Assembly (NCBI GenBank): GCA_016787565.1
Contig: JAEUUG010000009.1
Location: forward strand, 124,001-188,000
Origin: Cyclobacteriaceae bacterium
Lineage (GTDB): Bacteria > Bacteroidota > Bacteroidia > Cytophagales > Cyclobacteriaceae
DNA length: 64,000 nt
Reading direction: 5' to 3'
Shown here: positions 35,716-44,523 of the stretch, piece after piece
How positions within the stretch are numbered: position 1 is the first letter of the stretch
How the letters are laid out: each line of letters starts with the position of its first letter
Program-made: the position numbers and the translations under genes
Notes under the pieces: model-generated
What the model was told of the DNA's origin: nothing
What the model saw: only the letters and a program-made list of their open reading frames with translations
The model's database searches: none

Positions 35716-36969
35716 TTACTCCACACTAAGTACTGCAAGATTGTTTGTTAGAAAGTTAATGAGTGGTCGTTTTTGAAGCTGGTCTGTAAATCCCAGAAAG
35801 TCAATATAGGAAATCAATATCTCGTGTTTCAATTTCAATTCCATAGCCTTTAGCTTCAGTACGTTTCCCTGAAACCGGATGACAGCTGTGGGATTATTTT
35901 CTTTCATGTTGCTCAGGGCAGAAGCCAAGTTGCCCACACGAAGGGATTCAATCTTTTGGTGAATATCGTTGTAACGCGACACGAGGTTTTTAAAGTGATT
36001 GCGAGCCATTTCCTTATTGGCTAGTACTTCTGATTTCGTTTCGTCACGTTCATGTTGGGCTTCGATTACCTCAAGTTTTCGCTTGGTCATGTCGCCTTTA
36101 TTAGGATTGGTAATCGGAATGGTTACACCCATGTTGATGTTCCAGGGCTTTCGGTTCTGATTAATCCTGAATTCCTGGTACTCCGCCTGCACAAACCCTG
36201 CGTTGATGTTTGACTTCTCCAATTTATATTCCTGATTGGCCAGATCAATCTGCTTTTCGCGGTAAGCAAGTGTTGATGGTGTTCCCGTAACCAGATACAA
36301 ACTATCCACCACGCGCTCCATTCGCTCCACGGAAATAAACACTATATCCTTCCACATCTTTTTATTGGCTTCCATCGGTGGATAAAGTGTTGCCATTCGT
36401 TGAAATTGATTATCGTACTCGAATACAGATTCTTCCCGGCTTACCATAATATCCATTTGGCGAAGATTTGCATCCAGGTAATCATCACCTTTAAAGAAAC
36501 TGGACTGTTGCTGTCTCTCGAGAACTGACAATTGAGCGGACACTAAACGGAATTCTTCTTCCCGTATGGAAACTTTTTCGTTCGCATACAAAAGCTCAAC
36601 AACATGTTTATACCGTACCAGAAGCGCCCGCTTCAATACAAGCTCCTTCTCCAGGGCCAGCACAGCCTGGTATTCCTGAAAATACTTTGTGTTATTTTTA
36701 TTCTCCCAGGGGTTGGCCGGATTTAAACGCAGCGCATACTCCATGCGTGATGGATCAAGTTGATTGACACCGGTACGGAATTCTGTTTTTTGCAGCGGTG
36801 ATAATCGGTAGGGCTTTGTGTCAAGGTACCGAATTTGTTCTTCCAGCGAAATCACATCATGATCTGTCCGGGCTGTCAATAAAAAGTCTCCAACTACAGC
36901 TTGTGCAGCAGCATGAAAACCTGTGATACTAAAAATCAACAATACAAAAAGCCTGATTGAAACTGACAT
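35716..36969 (-). CDS. TolC-like outer-membrane efflux family protein
   Basis: 417 residues. A signal peptide (ending HAAAQ) is followed by long alpha-helical, coiled-coil-prone stretches: LALEKELVLKRALLV, QLSVLERQQQ and NKEMARNHFKNLVSRYNDIHQKI. A beta/strand turn motif INMGVTIPITNPNKGDM sits in the second half. That pattern is the internal repeat of TolC-type channels. Sequence identity to classical TolC seems low. It lies 2 bp after the HlyD-type gene and 13 bp before CotH. It would form the outer-membrane exit of an envelope-spanning assembly (inference). Confidence 0.7.
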   Translation of the reverse strand: MSVSIRLFVLLIFSITGFHAAAQAVVGDFLLTARTDHDVISLEEQIRYLDTKPYRLSPLQKTEFRTGVNQLDPSRMEYALRLNPANPWENKNNTKYFQEYQAVLALEKELVLKRALLVRYKHVVELLYANEKVSIREEEFRLVSAQLSVLERQQQSSFFKGDDYLDANLRQMDIMVSREESVFEYDNQFQRMATLYPPMEANKKMWKDIVFISVERMERVVDSLYLVTGTPSTLAYREKQIDLANQEYKLEKSNINAGFVQAEYQEFRINQNRKPWNINMGVTIPITNPNKGDMTKRKLEVIEAQHERDETKSEVLANKEMARNHFKNLVSRYNDIHQKIESLRVGNLASALSNMKENNPTAVIRFQGNVLKLKAMELKLKHEILISYIDFLGFTDQLQKRPLINFLTNNLAVLSVE

Positions 36970-36971
36970 AA

Positions 36972-37958
36972 CTAACGAATCAAGACTTTCTCACCTGTGG
37001 CAAAGTCATTCTGAGGAGGAATCTCAATAAAGATTTCCCTTCCGAAAGCTTTCACAGCCGTGGATTTTTGTAAAATTTCCGGGAGCTCCGTTACCGATCC
37101 ATATCCAATAACATTGCCGGTGATCCATACCGAACGATGATCATAGGATGATACGGTAACCGATGCACCAATGGCGGGCATGGATAACTTTCTTCCCACC
37201 ATATACCCTACTACCATGGTTGGTCGAAGCGGATGAACCGAAAGCAAGGCTGTAAAAGCGTTGACTTGCTCTCCTTCTTTTACAAACACATTTTCGACTA
37301 CACCATCAGAAGAAGCAAACTTGCTTAGTTTTTTCCGTTCTTCATCCAGAAATTCCAATTCACGCTCCTGCAACCGAATCTGATTGATTAATAAACTCTG
37401 ATCGGTCTTACTCTCTTGCAGTATATCCTGAATTTTAATCTCCATCGCCTGACGCTGCTTCGCTTTCTGTTGCTCCAACGACTTCATCTTAACCTGCATT
37501 GGATTTTCGTCTGCGGCACTGCTCACAGCATCCGTTGATCCGAATTCCTTTGCCAGTTTCTGGTTCAGACTGCTCTCACTTTTAATTTGTTCAATTTCAG
37601 TATCCAGTTTCTCAATCGAAATTCCATACTCAGCGCGCACAAAAGCAATTTTCGATTCCGTGAGTTTTGATTTCTCCATCTGCTCCGATTTCAGAACAGC
37701 AATCTTGTTAGTCAATTTATCAATATCCATTTCCAACTGATTGCTCGTCAGCTCTACCAGCATTTCACCAGCTTTTACTTGTCGGCCGGGGACAACGTAG
37801 ACTTTTTTTATCTGACTGGATTTCTCTGAACTAATTTTGAATTCTTTGGCCTTGGTAAGTCCTACCGATGAATTGCCACTGCCCTTGAAATACCGAGAAC
37901 TGATGAACAGCATGCTCACAAACAAAACTCCCACGAAAATATAAAACCAGTTTTTCAT
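36972..37958 (-). CDS. HlyD/MFP-type periplasmic adaptor
   Basis: 328 residues. One N-terminal membrane anchor (~4-22) precedes the first half of a lipoyl domain (ISSEKSSQIKKVYVVPGRQVKAGEMLVEL). A long coiled coil follows (~78-215) with many Lys/Glu/Gln heptads, then the second lipoyl half (SDGVVENVFVKEGEQVNAFTAL) and a C-terminal beta-barrel. Members connect an inner-membrane pump with TolC. No ABC, RND or MFS pump is in this operon; only the DUF4956 membrane protein is, 1 bp upstream. Confidence 0.85.
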   Translation of the reverse strand: MKNWFYIFVGVLFVSMLFISSRYFKGSGNSSVGLTKAKEFKISSEKSSQIKKVYVVPGRQVKAGEMLVELTSNQLEMDIDKLTNKIAVLKSEQMEKSKLTESKIAFVRAEYGISIEKLDTEIEQIKSESSLNQKLAKEFGSTDAVSSAADENPMQVKMKSLEQQKAKQRQAMEIKIQDILQESKTDQSLLINQIRLQERELEFLDEERKKLSKFASSDGVVENVFVKEGEQVNAFTALLSVHPLRPTMVVGYMVGRKLSMPAIGASVTVSSYDHRSVWITGNVIGYGSVTELPEILQKSTAVKAFGREIFIEIPPQNDFATGEKVLIR

Positions 37959-37959
37959 G

Positions 37960-38631
37960 TCAGGAACTGATTAATTCGTTTGAAGTTATCTTCAATTGTT
38001 TGACACCTTCCAGCAACCGAAGCTGATTGATGAGCTGATCTTTGGTGTATATATTTTTCATAACAATAGCATACTGATAGCGTATGGCGTTCTCCTTGTT
38101 CACTGTGATGCTCACCACACGCGATTCACGGCAGTGATGTTGAATGATGGTGACAGCACCCTCTAAATCCTTCGCATCGCTGAGCGTAAAGAAGAGATAA
38201 CTGTGGTGCGCAAAACTGCGGAAGGGTGAAACATGCAGCAACGCTGCGACAGAACAAAAGAGAACCGAACCAACAAAGGAGATTGTGAAACCATATACGC
38301 CAATAGCCAGGCCGGTGCTGAGGGCTGCGAAAAGAAACAACACATCGCGCGGATCGTCTATGCGGGTACGAAAACGAATAATCGCCATAGCACCGAAAAC
38401 ACCCAGTCCGCGTGCCAGGCTGTCGCCAATGGCCATCATGACCATTGTGGTAACAACCGCGCCAAGGATCAACGATTGAAAAAAATTCTTAGGATAATAA
38501 TCTCCCGTAAAAGTAAGCTTATGGGTAATGGCAATGATTGAGGCCAGTAAGAATGCCCATATAAAAGAGTATGTAATATTAATCAGCTGCGGATATTCGT
38601 AAACGGGCTGATCGGGAAATAATTCAAACAT
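37960..38631 (-). CDS. DUF4956 integral membrane protein
   Basis: 223 residues with about four membrane helices in the first 140 residues. The conserved loop GDSLARGLGVFGAMAIIRFRTRIDDPRDVLFLF is the DUF4956 signature. A soluble C-terminal domain of ~80 residues resembles an ACT-like alpha/beta fold (AVTIIQHHCRESRVVSITV). In other bacteria DUF4956 genes sit beside CotH and polyphosphate-polymerase (VTC) genes. Here the CotH link is kept but no VTC gene is present, and adaptor and TolC-like genes stand in its place. Function unknown. Confidence 0.9.
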   Translation of the reverse strand: MFELFPDQPVYEYPQLINITYSFIWAFLLASIIAITHKLTFTGDYYPKNFFQSLILGAVVTTMVMMAIGDSLARGLGVFGAMAIIRFRTRIDDPRDVLFLFAALSTGLAIGVYGFTISFVGSVLFCSVAALLHVSPFRSFAHHSYLFFTLSDAKDLEGAVTIIQHHCRESRVVSITVNKENAIRYQYAIVMKNIYTKDQLINQLRLLEGVKQLKITSNELISS

Positions 38632-38685
38632 TCGTAAAGATAAAATTTCGTTGGATGAGGTATTGGTTTTCTTTCAATGCGATAC

Positions 38686-39939
38686 TTAATTATTGGATGC
38701 CTTGGGTGTTGGTGTGGCGAAAGCTTTCCATGTATTTCCACCATTCAACGTTCTGCCCCAGGAAACATTCTCACTTTGTGCACCAAATGTATAGGCATTA
38801 ATTTCCCGGCCATCGATGTAGTAAATACCAATATCTTCACCGGCATTACTCAGTGCAAAATCCAAATGAAGAGGCCCCTGTGTTGGTGTTCCGTCAGCCC
38901 ACAACAAAATAAATCCACCGGCAGGAATCGTTGTGGCTGTCGGATTATCCGTTGGGATTTTATAATTGAATGGATTGCTTTTGTTATCCGACAAGTACAT
39001 GCCGCCAATATTCACCGGTTGTGCTCCGGCATTGTAAATTTCAATCCAGTCGTCATACTCATTGGTTCCGCCATCGGTATCCGGACAGCATGAAGTATTG
39101 TAGGCCATGAATTCATTAATGAACAACGAGGGCAGTACATCGGTATTGAGTAAGTAACTATAGGTATTCGATGGGTTTGACGGTGCACGCGTTGATTTTC
39201 CGGAGGTGTTACTGGCTTCAATATAATAATCCACTTTGCCGGTTGTGCCTTGTGCCGGAATAACACCGTTGTAAAACCCGGCACTGAGTGTCATGGTAAC
39301 TTCTGTGAATGTGCCGCTGGTTAACCGATAGAATAATTTTACAGCATTAACTCCTGCATTACTTACCATGCCAACCTGAACAGTGACCGCGTCCGCCAAT
39401 CCGGGTACAAGAGGTGTCCGCGTTGTTGACGCAATAGCCGGTGCCTGTGTATCTCCGTTAGCGGCACCTTGCGAAGTATTTCCCGATACCGACAAAAAGG
39501 ATGAACCATCCGGATAACGACCGTATGATTGCCCGTCCCGCAATGCCGGAAAGGTTACTTTATCAATTAATTTACCACTTGATGTCTCCAGATATACAGT
39601 TTCACCCGTGGAGGATAGTCTGAAATTTGTGTTCAATCCTGTTCCACTGTCATCGCAATTTAAAACCAAATAGCCCTTTGCTGGTATACTGGTGTTGGCG
39701 GGTAAAGCATACTTTTTCAAAACATCATCGTAAATAAAATACCCTCCGATGTTTTTTGTTTCGTCCGCTGCATTGTAAAGTTCAATCCAGTCCGGGCCTG
39801 AAGCATGAATTTCATTGATGAAAATGTCCTCATTTTCTACGTTGGGTTCATCCTCTTTCGAGCAAGACGAAATCAAAACCAAACCAATTGAGCAACACAT
39901 CAAAACCAATCGAAGCATCCTGTACATTAAAAAATTCAT
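38686..39939 (-). CDS. Lipoprotein with two lamin-tail domains
   Basis: 417 residues with SPII lipobox ISSC (Cys26) followed by SKEDEPN. Two lamin-tail (LTD) domains: ~38-140 (FINEIHASGPDWIELYNAADETKNIGGYF) and ~270-415 (FINEFMAYNTSCCPD then DDWIEIYNAGAQPVNIGGMY). Between them is an Ig/fibronectin-like segment (~165-260). LTDs in bacteria are extracellular binding modules often found near CotH. It is the first gene of the operon (54 bp before DUF4956), so it may be the surface receptor or a kinase substrate (inference). Confidence 0.85.
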   Translation of the reverse strand: MNFLMYRMLRLVLMCCSIGLVLISSCSKEDEPNVENEDIFINEIHASGPDWIELYNAADETKNIGGYFIYDDVLKKYALPANTSIPAKGYLVLNCDDSGTGLNTNFRLSSTGETVYLETSSGKLIDKVTFPALRDGQSYGRYPDGSSFLSVSGNTSQGAANGDTQAPAIASTTRTPLVPGLADAVTVQVGMVSNAGVNAVKLFYRLTSGTFTEVTMTLSAGFYNGVIPAQGTTGKVDYYIEASNTSGKSTRAPSNPSNTYSYLLNTDVLPSLFINEFMAYNTSCCPDTDGGTNEYDDWIEIYNAGAQPVNIGGMYLSDNKSNPFNYKIPTDNPTATTIPAGGFILLWADGTPTQGPLHLDFALSNAGEDIGIYYIDGREINAYTFGAQSENVSWGRTLNGGNTWKAFATPTPKASNN

Positions 39940-40027
39940 ATCGGATTGTTAAACCAATCTTAAAGATACGGTAATACTCAGGAAATACCACTATTCAGCG
40001 GGACTTAAAAATCCCATTCAGACTTTT

Positions 40028-40918
40028 TCATGATTGATCCAGACAACAGTTTTTATATTTCTTTCCACTGCCACAGTGACAAGGTTTGTTGCGTTCAAGT
40101 TGTGGTCGGGATGTTTTCCCTGGCTTCAAAATATTGATGGTGTGTTGATTAAAAGCTGTAGCCAGCAACGCGTATAGTTCGGGATGGTTTTTTTGTAGCA
40201 GGTGCGGACGCTCAAAAAAATATTCTCCTGCTACAGCCAAAAACTCGCGTTGATCAGTTGCCCCGTATCCGTTGATATCTTTGTTCTTACCTTTCAGCAT
40301 TTCCTCCGTTTTCTTTCGGATAAGTTCCAGCCAGGGTAATGTAAATTGCTTTCCGCGAAAGGTTGGCAGAATGCCATCGATGCTGCCATCTTCTTTATCC
40401 AGCAGGTGAATGAATTCATGGATGCCAACATTCTGTTTGTCACTGGCATTATCAAAACCCAGGTGCAGTGAAGGTTTGGATAGAATCATTTTTCCTTCCA
40501 TTGAACCGCTGCCCACCATGCCCGTAATGAATTCATTTTTGCTGCCCAATGAAAAATTCCGATCAAATGCTTCGGGATATAACAGCACTTCATCTAGAAA
40601 GGTGTAGTCCCATTCGGGAAAACCAAAGACCGGAATGACAGCACTGCTGGCCACCAACAATCGGTCTGTGATATCAACAGTAGTGCCCACTCCTTCTATT
40701 CTGACATTGTTCAAAAAGCGAACAATGTCATCTTCGAATTTACTTTTATTTTCAGGTGTGAGGTGGCTGTAAAAATCAACTTTTCTTGCCAGGATGGATT
40801 TCCATGCAAGTGGAAAAGTACCGATACTGTTTTCTTCTTTTCGTTGCTTCGTTCTCCGGTAAATCGAAATACCGATACCTAAAACCATTACGGCCAGCAA
40901 AATAATAAATGCACCCAT
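40028..40918 (-). CDS. MtfA-like zinc peptidase with N-terminal helix and SEC-C tail
   Basis: 296 residues. One N-terminal membrane helix (~3-20) is followed by an MtfA-type M90 peptidase domain with zinc motif HEFIH (His167-Glu168-His171) and a third-ligand region EFLAVAGEYFFE. At the C-terminus is a SEC-C zinc knuckle: CHC at 280-282, GSGKKYKN, CC at 291-292. SEC-C motifs usually bring SecA or other proteins near SecB or ribosomes. Joined to a peptidase it suggests a protein-quality role at the membrane. MtfA of E. coli instead binds Mlc. Minus strand, in a run of same-strand genes. Confidence 0.85.
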   Translation of the reverse strand: MGAFIILLAVMVLGIGISIYRRTKQRKEENSIGTFPLAWKSILARKVDFYSHLTPENKSKFEDDIVRFLNNVRIEGVGTTVDITDRLLVASSAVIPVFGFPEWDYTFLDEVLLYPEAFDRNFSLGSKNEFITGMVGSGSMEGKMILSKPSLHLGFDNASDKQNVGIHEFIHLLDKEDGSIDGILPTFRGKQFTLPWLELIRKKTEEMLKGKNKDINGYGATDQREFLAVAGEYFFERPHLLQKNHPELYALLATAFNQHTINILKPGKTSRPQLERNKPCHCGSGKKYKNCCLDQS

Positions 40919-40957
40919 GATTAACGCTGCAAAAGGATTCGATGAGATTTAAACAAG

Positions 40958-42010
40958 TCAGGTTACCCAATGGAGGGTTTGCTCCTTCACGGGATTTTCA
41001 AAGGGCACATTATCTTGTTGCGCTTTTTGCCACAATCGTTTAATCTCATGATACCACTTGGCCTGTGCATCGGGTTCACCGATGAGCATCAGGGTGGGAT
41101 TGCTTTCAAGGCCTCTGGCTAATTTCATGAACACACCCAAATCCTGACCAATAAACTTTTTACCCAGCCGTTTTAATGGCCACCAGAACCAACGTGTTGC
41201 CGGAAGCGTGGAATAAAAAATATGATTGAGCTCGGTTGTGTTTTCATTCAATGGGGTAAGTGTTGTAATCGAAATGATTTCGTGCTTCTCTCCGATCTGA
41301 ATATGCTCGTAACGATTACCTGGAATTTCGAAGGTTATCTCGGTTGATGTTCCACCCTTTAAGACCGTATATCCTTTTGAATTATTGGATGGGGCGTGGC
41401 GCACCATCTTAAAGCCAAGGGGTGTTGGCGCAAAATGTTTCTCCTTCAGCTTAAGTTTTTTAGCTGAACGCCAGTACCATGATTGATGTACAAAGGTAAC
41501 GTGGGCCGGATCGATTAACCCGATAACAGAATGATCAATGTTGGCAGGAAGCACCACCGATTCTACGTGCAGAAATTTTTTTGTTGGATCAAGAATTAAG
41601 TTGGGTACTGAAGTTTTGGGTTCCACCGTATGGTGCAGACGCTTTTCAGGAATGTAAACCCACACCGTGTCACTTACTTCTTTTATCGGATAGCGGAATA
41701 CTCTGATCTTGCTAAAGTCAATGGTACTGCCAGGGGCAATGGCTGGAATGTTTTTGCAAACACCGTCCGTATTAAATTCCCAGCCATGGTAGCAACATTG
41801 CAAGGTGTCATCCTTAAACCAGCCCCCTGACAGGGGTACGCCCCGATGAGGGCAATTATCGCGAAGGGCAAATGCCTGACCGGCTGAATCGCGACCAAAT
41901 ACAATTCGCTCCCCCAATATTTCTTTAGCAACAAGCTTGTCCTTTTTTAAGAAGGAACCATGAAAAGCCAGATACCAGAGATTTTTTAGAAACAGCGAAT
42001 TATCGGCCAT
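40958..42010 (-). CDS. Rieske non-haem iron oxygenase, pheophorbide-a-oxygenase-like
   Basis: 350 residues. Rieske [2Fe-2S] motif: CPHRG (Cys53, His55) and CCYHGW (Cys72, His75). The mononuclear iron site is in DPAHVTFVHQSWYW (two His, with a distal acid not located with certainty). A conserved C-terminal helix-rich end completes the alpha subunit. The length and motif style fit the PaO/Tic55/VanA group more than ring-hydroxylating dioxygenases with beta subunits. No reductase or ferredoxin gene is adjacent. The substrate is unknown. Confidence 0.88.
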   Translation of the reverse strand: MADNSLFLKNLWYLAFHGSFLKKDKLVAKEILGERIVFGRDSAGQAFALRDNCPHRGVPLSGGWFKDDTLQCCYHGWEFNTDGVCKNIPAIAPGSTIDFSKIRVFRYPIKEVSDTVWVYIPEKRLHHTVEPKTSVPNLILDPTKKFLHVESVVLPANIDHSVIGLIDPAHVTFVHQSWYWRSAKKLKLKEKHFAPTPLGFKMVRHAPSNNSKGYTVLKGGTSTEITFEIPGNRYEHIQIGEKHEIISITTLTPLNENTTELNHIFYSTLPATRWFWWPLKRLGKKFIGQDLGVFMKLARGLESNPTLMLIGEPDAQAKWYHEIKRLWQKAQQDNVPFENPVKEQTLHWVT

Positions 42011-42064
42011 GGTGTAATGTCATCAGTCTCTCATAAATGTAATTCTTTGTACTGAAAATTTGTA

Positions 42065-43282
42065 TCAGGCGTGCCGGTTGCCGGTGCGTTTTCTATTACT
42101 GAACTTGCGCTTGAATGACCCTTTCGGTTTAACTTCAGGCTGGTAGGCCGGCCCGTCCCCAAACTCCGTTGGTAATTCAAGTTTTGGTATCTCCCGACCA
42201 ATCAGGTTTTCAATGCTAAAAAACTTGCGCTGATCCTTTTCATTGATAAAGGTAATGGCTGTTCCGGTTGTTTCGGCCCGCGCTGTTCGACCAATACGGT
42301 GAATATAATCTTCGGCATCGTGTGGAGTGTCGTAGTTCACTACCAGGCCAATGCCTTCTACATCAATGCCTCGAGAAAGAATATCCGTGCCAATGAGAAT
42401 CGGAAGCTTACGGCTTTTGAATTCACGCATAATTTGCTCACGCTCTTCTTGTTCCAGGTCTGAATGAAAAGCTTTTATTCCAAGCCCGGAGCGCGATAGT
42501 TCATGTCCCAGTTTCTTTACGTTCTCTTTCGAATTAGAGAAAATGATCACGCTGTTATGCTGGCTGTTTTTTAGAATATGCTTCAACAATCCGGTCTTTT
42601 GTGTATCGTATACCATATATGCCTGCTGCAAAATTCCTTCAGCAGGTTTCGATATGGCAATATTTACTTCTGCAGGATTTGTAAGAATGCGACTGGCCAG
42701 CGTACGGATTTTTGGGGGCATCGTAGCAGAGAATAGTAAGGTCTGCCTTTCCTTGGGAAGGTAGTTGATGATTTTAACGATATCATCATAAAATCCCATG
42801 TCCAGCATACGGTCGGCTTCATCCAATACCAAATGCTTCAGGTGATCGAGGTTAATCGTTCCTGCCGCTAAGAGGGCAATCAACCTGCCGGGAGTAGCAA
42901 TGATAATATCCGCACCAGCCTCCAAGGCCTTCCGCTGCTGATCCCAGGTTGCACCATCTCCACCCCCGTATACAGGGATCGAACTGACGCCCACAAAATA
43001 GCCGAAACCCTCAATTTGCTGATCTATTTGTTGTGCGAGTTCTCGCGTTGGTGCTATTACCAAGGCATTCAGATGGCGTTTTTCTGCACCCACAATCTCA
43101 TTAATAATAGGCAGTATGTAGGCAGCTGTTTTACCAGTTCCGGTTTGCGCGCAAGCAACCAGATCGCGGTTGCTTAAAATTATGGGGATAGCCTGTTCTT
43201 GAATTGGTGTGGGCTTGGTGTATCCCATAGAGTCCAAACCATCCAGTAGTTTGGGATCTAACTTAAAATCTTCGAATGTCAA
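42065..43282 (-). CDS. DEAD-box RNA helicase, RhlE-like
   Basis: 405 residues. Full helicase core: Q-motif region (YTKPTPIQEQAIP), motif I AQTGTGKTAAY, PTRELA, DEAD in LDEADRMLDMGF, SAT in LFSATMP, and the second domain with GTDILSRGIDVEG and YIHRIGRTARA. The C-terminal tail (last ~25 residues) is short and basic, matching RhlE-type cold-shock helicases. The cold-shock protein gene lies 94 bp upstream on the same strand, with a terminator between. Unwinds structured RNA; likely induced by cold. Confidence 0.92.
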   Translation of the reverse strand: MTFEDFKLDPKLLDGLDSMGYTKPTPIQEQAIPIILSNRDLVACAQTGTGKTAAYILPIINEIVGAEKRHLNALVIAPTRELAQQIDQQIEGFGYFVGVSSIPVYGGGDGATWDQQRKALEAGADIIIATPGRLIALLAAGTINLDHLKHLVLDEADRMLDMGFYDDIVKIINYLPKERQTLLFSATMPPKIRTLASRILTNPAEVNIAISKPAEGILQQAYMVYDTQKTGLLKHILKNSQHNSVIIFSNSKENVKKLGHELSRSGLGIKAFHSDLEQEEREQIMREFKSRKLPILIGTDILSRGIDVEGIGLVVNYDTPHDAEDYIHRIGRTARAETTGTAITFINEKDQRKFFSIENLIGREIPKLELPTEFGDGPAYQPEVKPKGSFKRKFSNRKRTGNRHA

Positions 43283-43325
43283 TTTTAGTAAGGTTTTTAA
43301 ACCAAAAAGTAATTAAAAAAATATA

Positions 43326-43355
43326 AAAAAAGCCAGGTTTTACGCCTGGCTTTTT
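43326..43355 (-). terminator. Hairpin between csp and helicase genes
   Basis: AAAAAGCCAGG (43326 onward) pairs with CCTGGCTTTTT (43345-43355), loop TTTACG. Symmetrical A and T runs make it bidirectional in form. It would end csp messages and may act as a leaky terminator or attenuator before the helicase. Confidence 0.85.
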
Positions 43356-43376
43356 ACCGAATACTGGTAGGAATTC

Positions 43377-43574
43377 TTAGTTGCTTGACAAACGTACATT
43401 AACTGCATTCAAGCCTTTTCTTCCTTGTTGAACTTCGAAAGTAACTTGATCATTCTCACGGACCTCGTCAACGAGTCCCGATATGTGTACAAAAAACTCC
43501 TGTTCTGTTTCTGTCTCTTTTACAAAGCCAAATCCTTTGGCCTGGTTAAAGAATTTTACTGTTCCTTCTTTCAT
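43377..43574 (-). CDS. Cold-shock protein (CspA family)
   Basis: 65-residue OB-fold protein with both RNA-binding motifs: RNP1 KGFGFV and RNP2 FFVHIS. It has normal family length and no missing residues. RNA chaperone acting in the cytoplasm. A strong terminator follows. The 70-bp gap to the desaturase gene upstream leaves room for a promoter but not for a long cspA-type 5' leader if transcribed on its own. Confidence 0.95.
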   Translation of the reverse strand: MKEGTVKFFNQAKGFGFVKETETEQEFFVHISGLVDEVRENDQVTFEVQQGRKGLNAVNVRLSSN

Positions 43575-43644
43575 TGTTAATTTAAATATGGCGCAAGGTA
43601 GTGATATTATTTCAAAATTACATCACTAATCCTTGAAAATGCCG

Positions 43645-44415
43645 TTATGCTGCCGTGCGGGACCTCTCGAGGACTATCTCTTTTTGCTCCGCTATACGGA
43701 TGATGTGCAATTTATCCAGCACCTTAATCACCTGATAGGTTGGATCAATTTCATGCCAGCGAATACCGCCAAAATTAGGGCGTGATCCGTACTTGTGATG
43801 ATTATTGTGATAACTCTCGCCCATCATCAGAAAATCTACCGGGAGGAAGTTTCGGGATGTATCCCCTACGGTGAAGTTTCTGTACCCGTATTTGTGAGCA
43901 AACCAATTAATAATAGCACCGTGAATGGGTGACATCAGAAAGTGGATTGGTAACAATAACCATAACCACCAGGTAGTGGCAAATTGTGCATACATCGCTA
44001 CATAAAGTGCTCCCCAAAATAATCGGGACGGCCATGAACGGGCGAACGTATCGAAAGCCTCCCAGTTGGGTACACCCTCTGTAAACCGTTTTTCGGGTAC
44101 TAGAATTTTATTGGAGATATCCGAATAGATGGTTTTTGTTTTCCACATCATATTCCAGATTGTTTCATCATATTTTGGAGAATGCGGATCGTTTTCAGTA
44201 TCCGCGAAAGCGTGGTGCATGCGGTGCATAACACCATATCCAAAGGGACTCAAATAATTAGATCCCTGAAAGATCCAGGTCAGTACATAGAATACCTTTT
44301 CGGTGAATGGACTCATGGTAAATGCCTTGTGCGCTGCATAACGATGCAGGAAGAAGGTTTGGAAAAAGAGCGACAGGTACCAATGGGCTACAAAGAAAAT
44401 TAAGATTACCGTCAT
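43645..44415 (-). CDS. Acyl-lipid/acyl-CoA fatty acid desaturase
   Basis: 256 residues with three His boxes of the membrane desaturase family: HRYAAHK, HRMHH and ESYHNNHH, and four membrane segments. It introduces a double bond into acyl chains (delta-9 type by box spacing), raising membrane fluidity. Placed directly upstream of the cold-shock and helicase genes on the same strand, it fits a cold-adaptation group. Confidence 0.9.
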   Translation of the reverse strand: MTVILIFFVAHWYLSLFFQTFFLHRYAAHKAFTMSPFTEKVFYVLTWIFQGSNYLSPFGYGVMHRMHHAFADTENDPHSPKYDETIWNMMWKTKTIYSDISNKILVPEKRFTEGVPNWEAFDTFARSWPSRLFWGALYVAMYAQFATTWWLWLLLPIHFLMSPIHGAIINWFAHKYGYRNFTVGDTSRNFLPVDFLMMGESYHNNHHKYGSRPNFGGIRWHEIDPTYQVIKVLDKLHIIRIAEQKEIVLERSRTAA

Positions 44416-44523
44416 GAAAAATTAGGTTTAGATTTTAACAAATAGTGTTTATGCCCGGTAACAGGACATGAACTAGTTGTAAGACAAAGTGGGGGTTATT
44501 TTGTGACAAAAAATGAGAAAAAT

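Noticed and set aside
33513..39939. VTC-type polyphosphate polymerase in the CotH operon
   Set aside because: Looked for because of the known CotH/DUF4956 link; none of the five proteins has the VTC lysine/arginine tunnel pattern.
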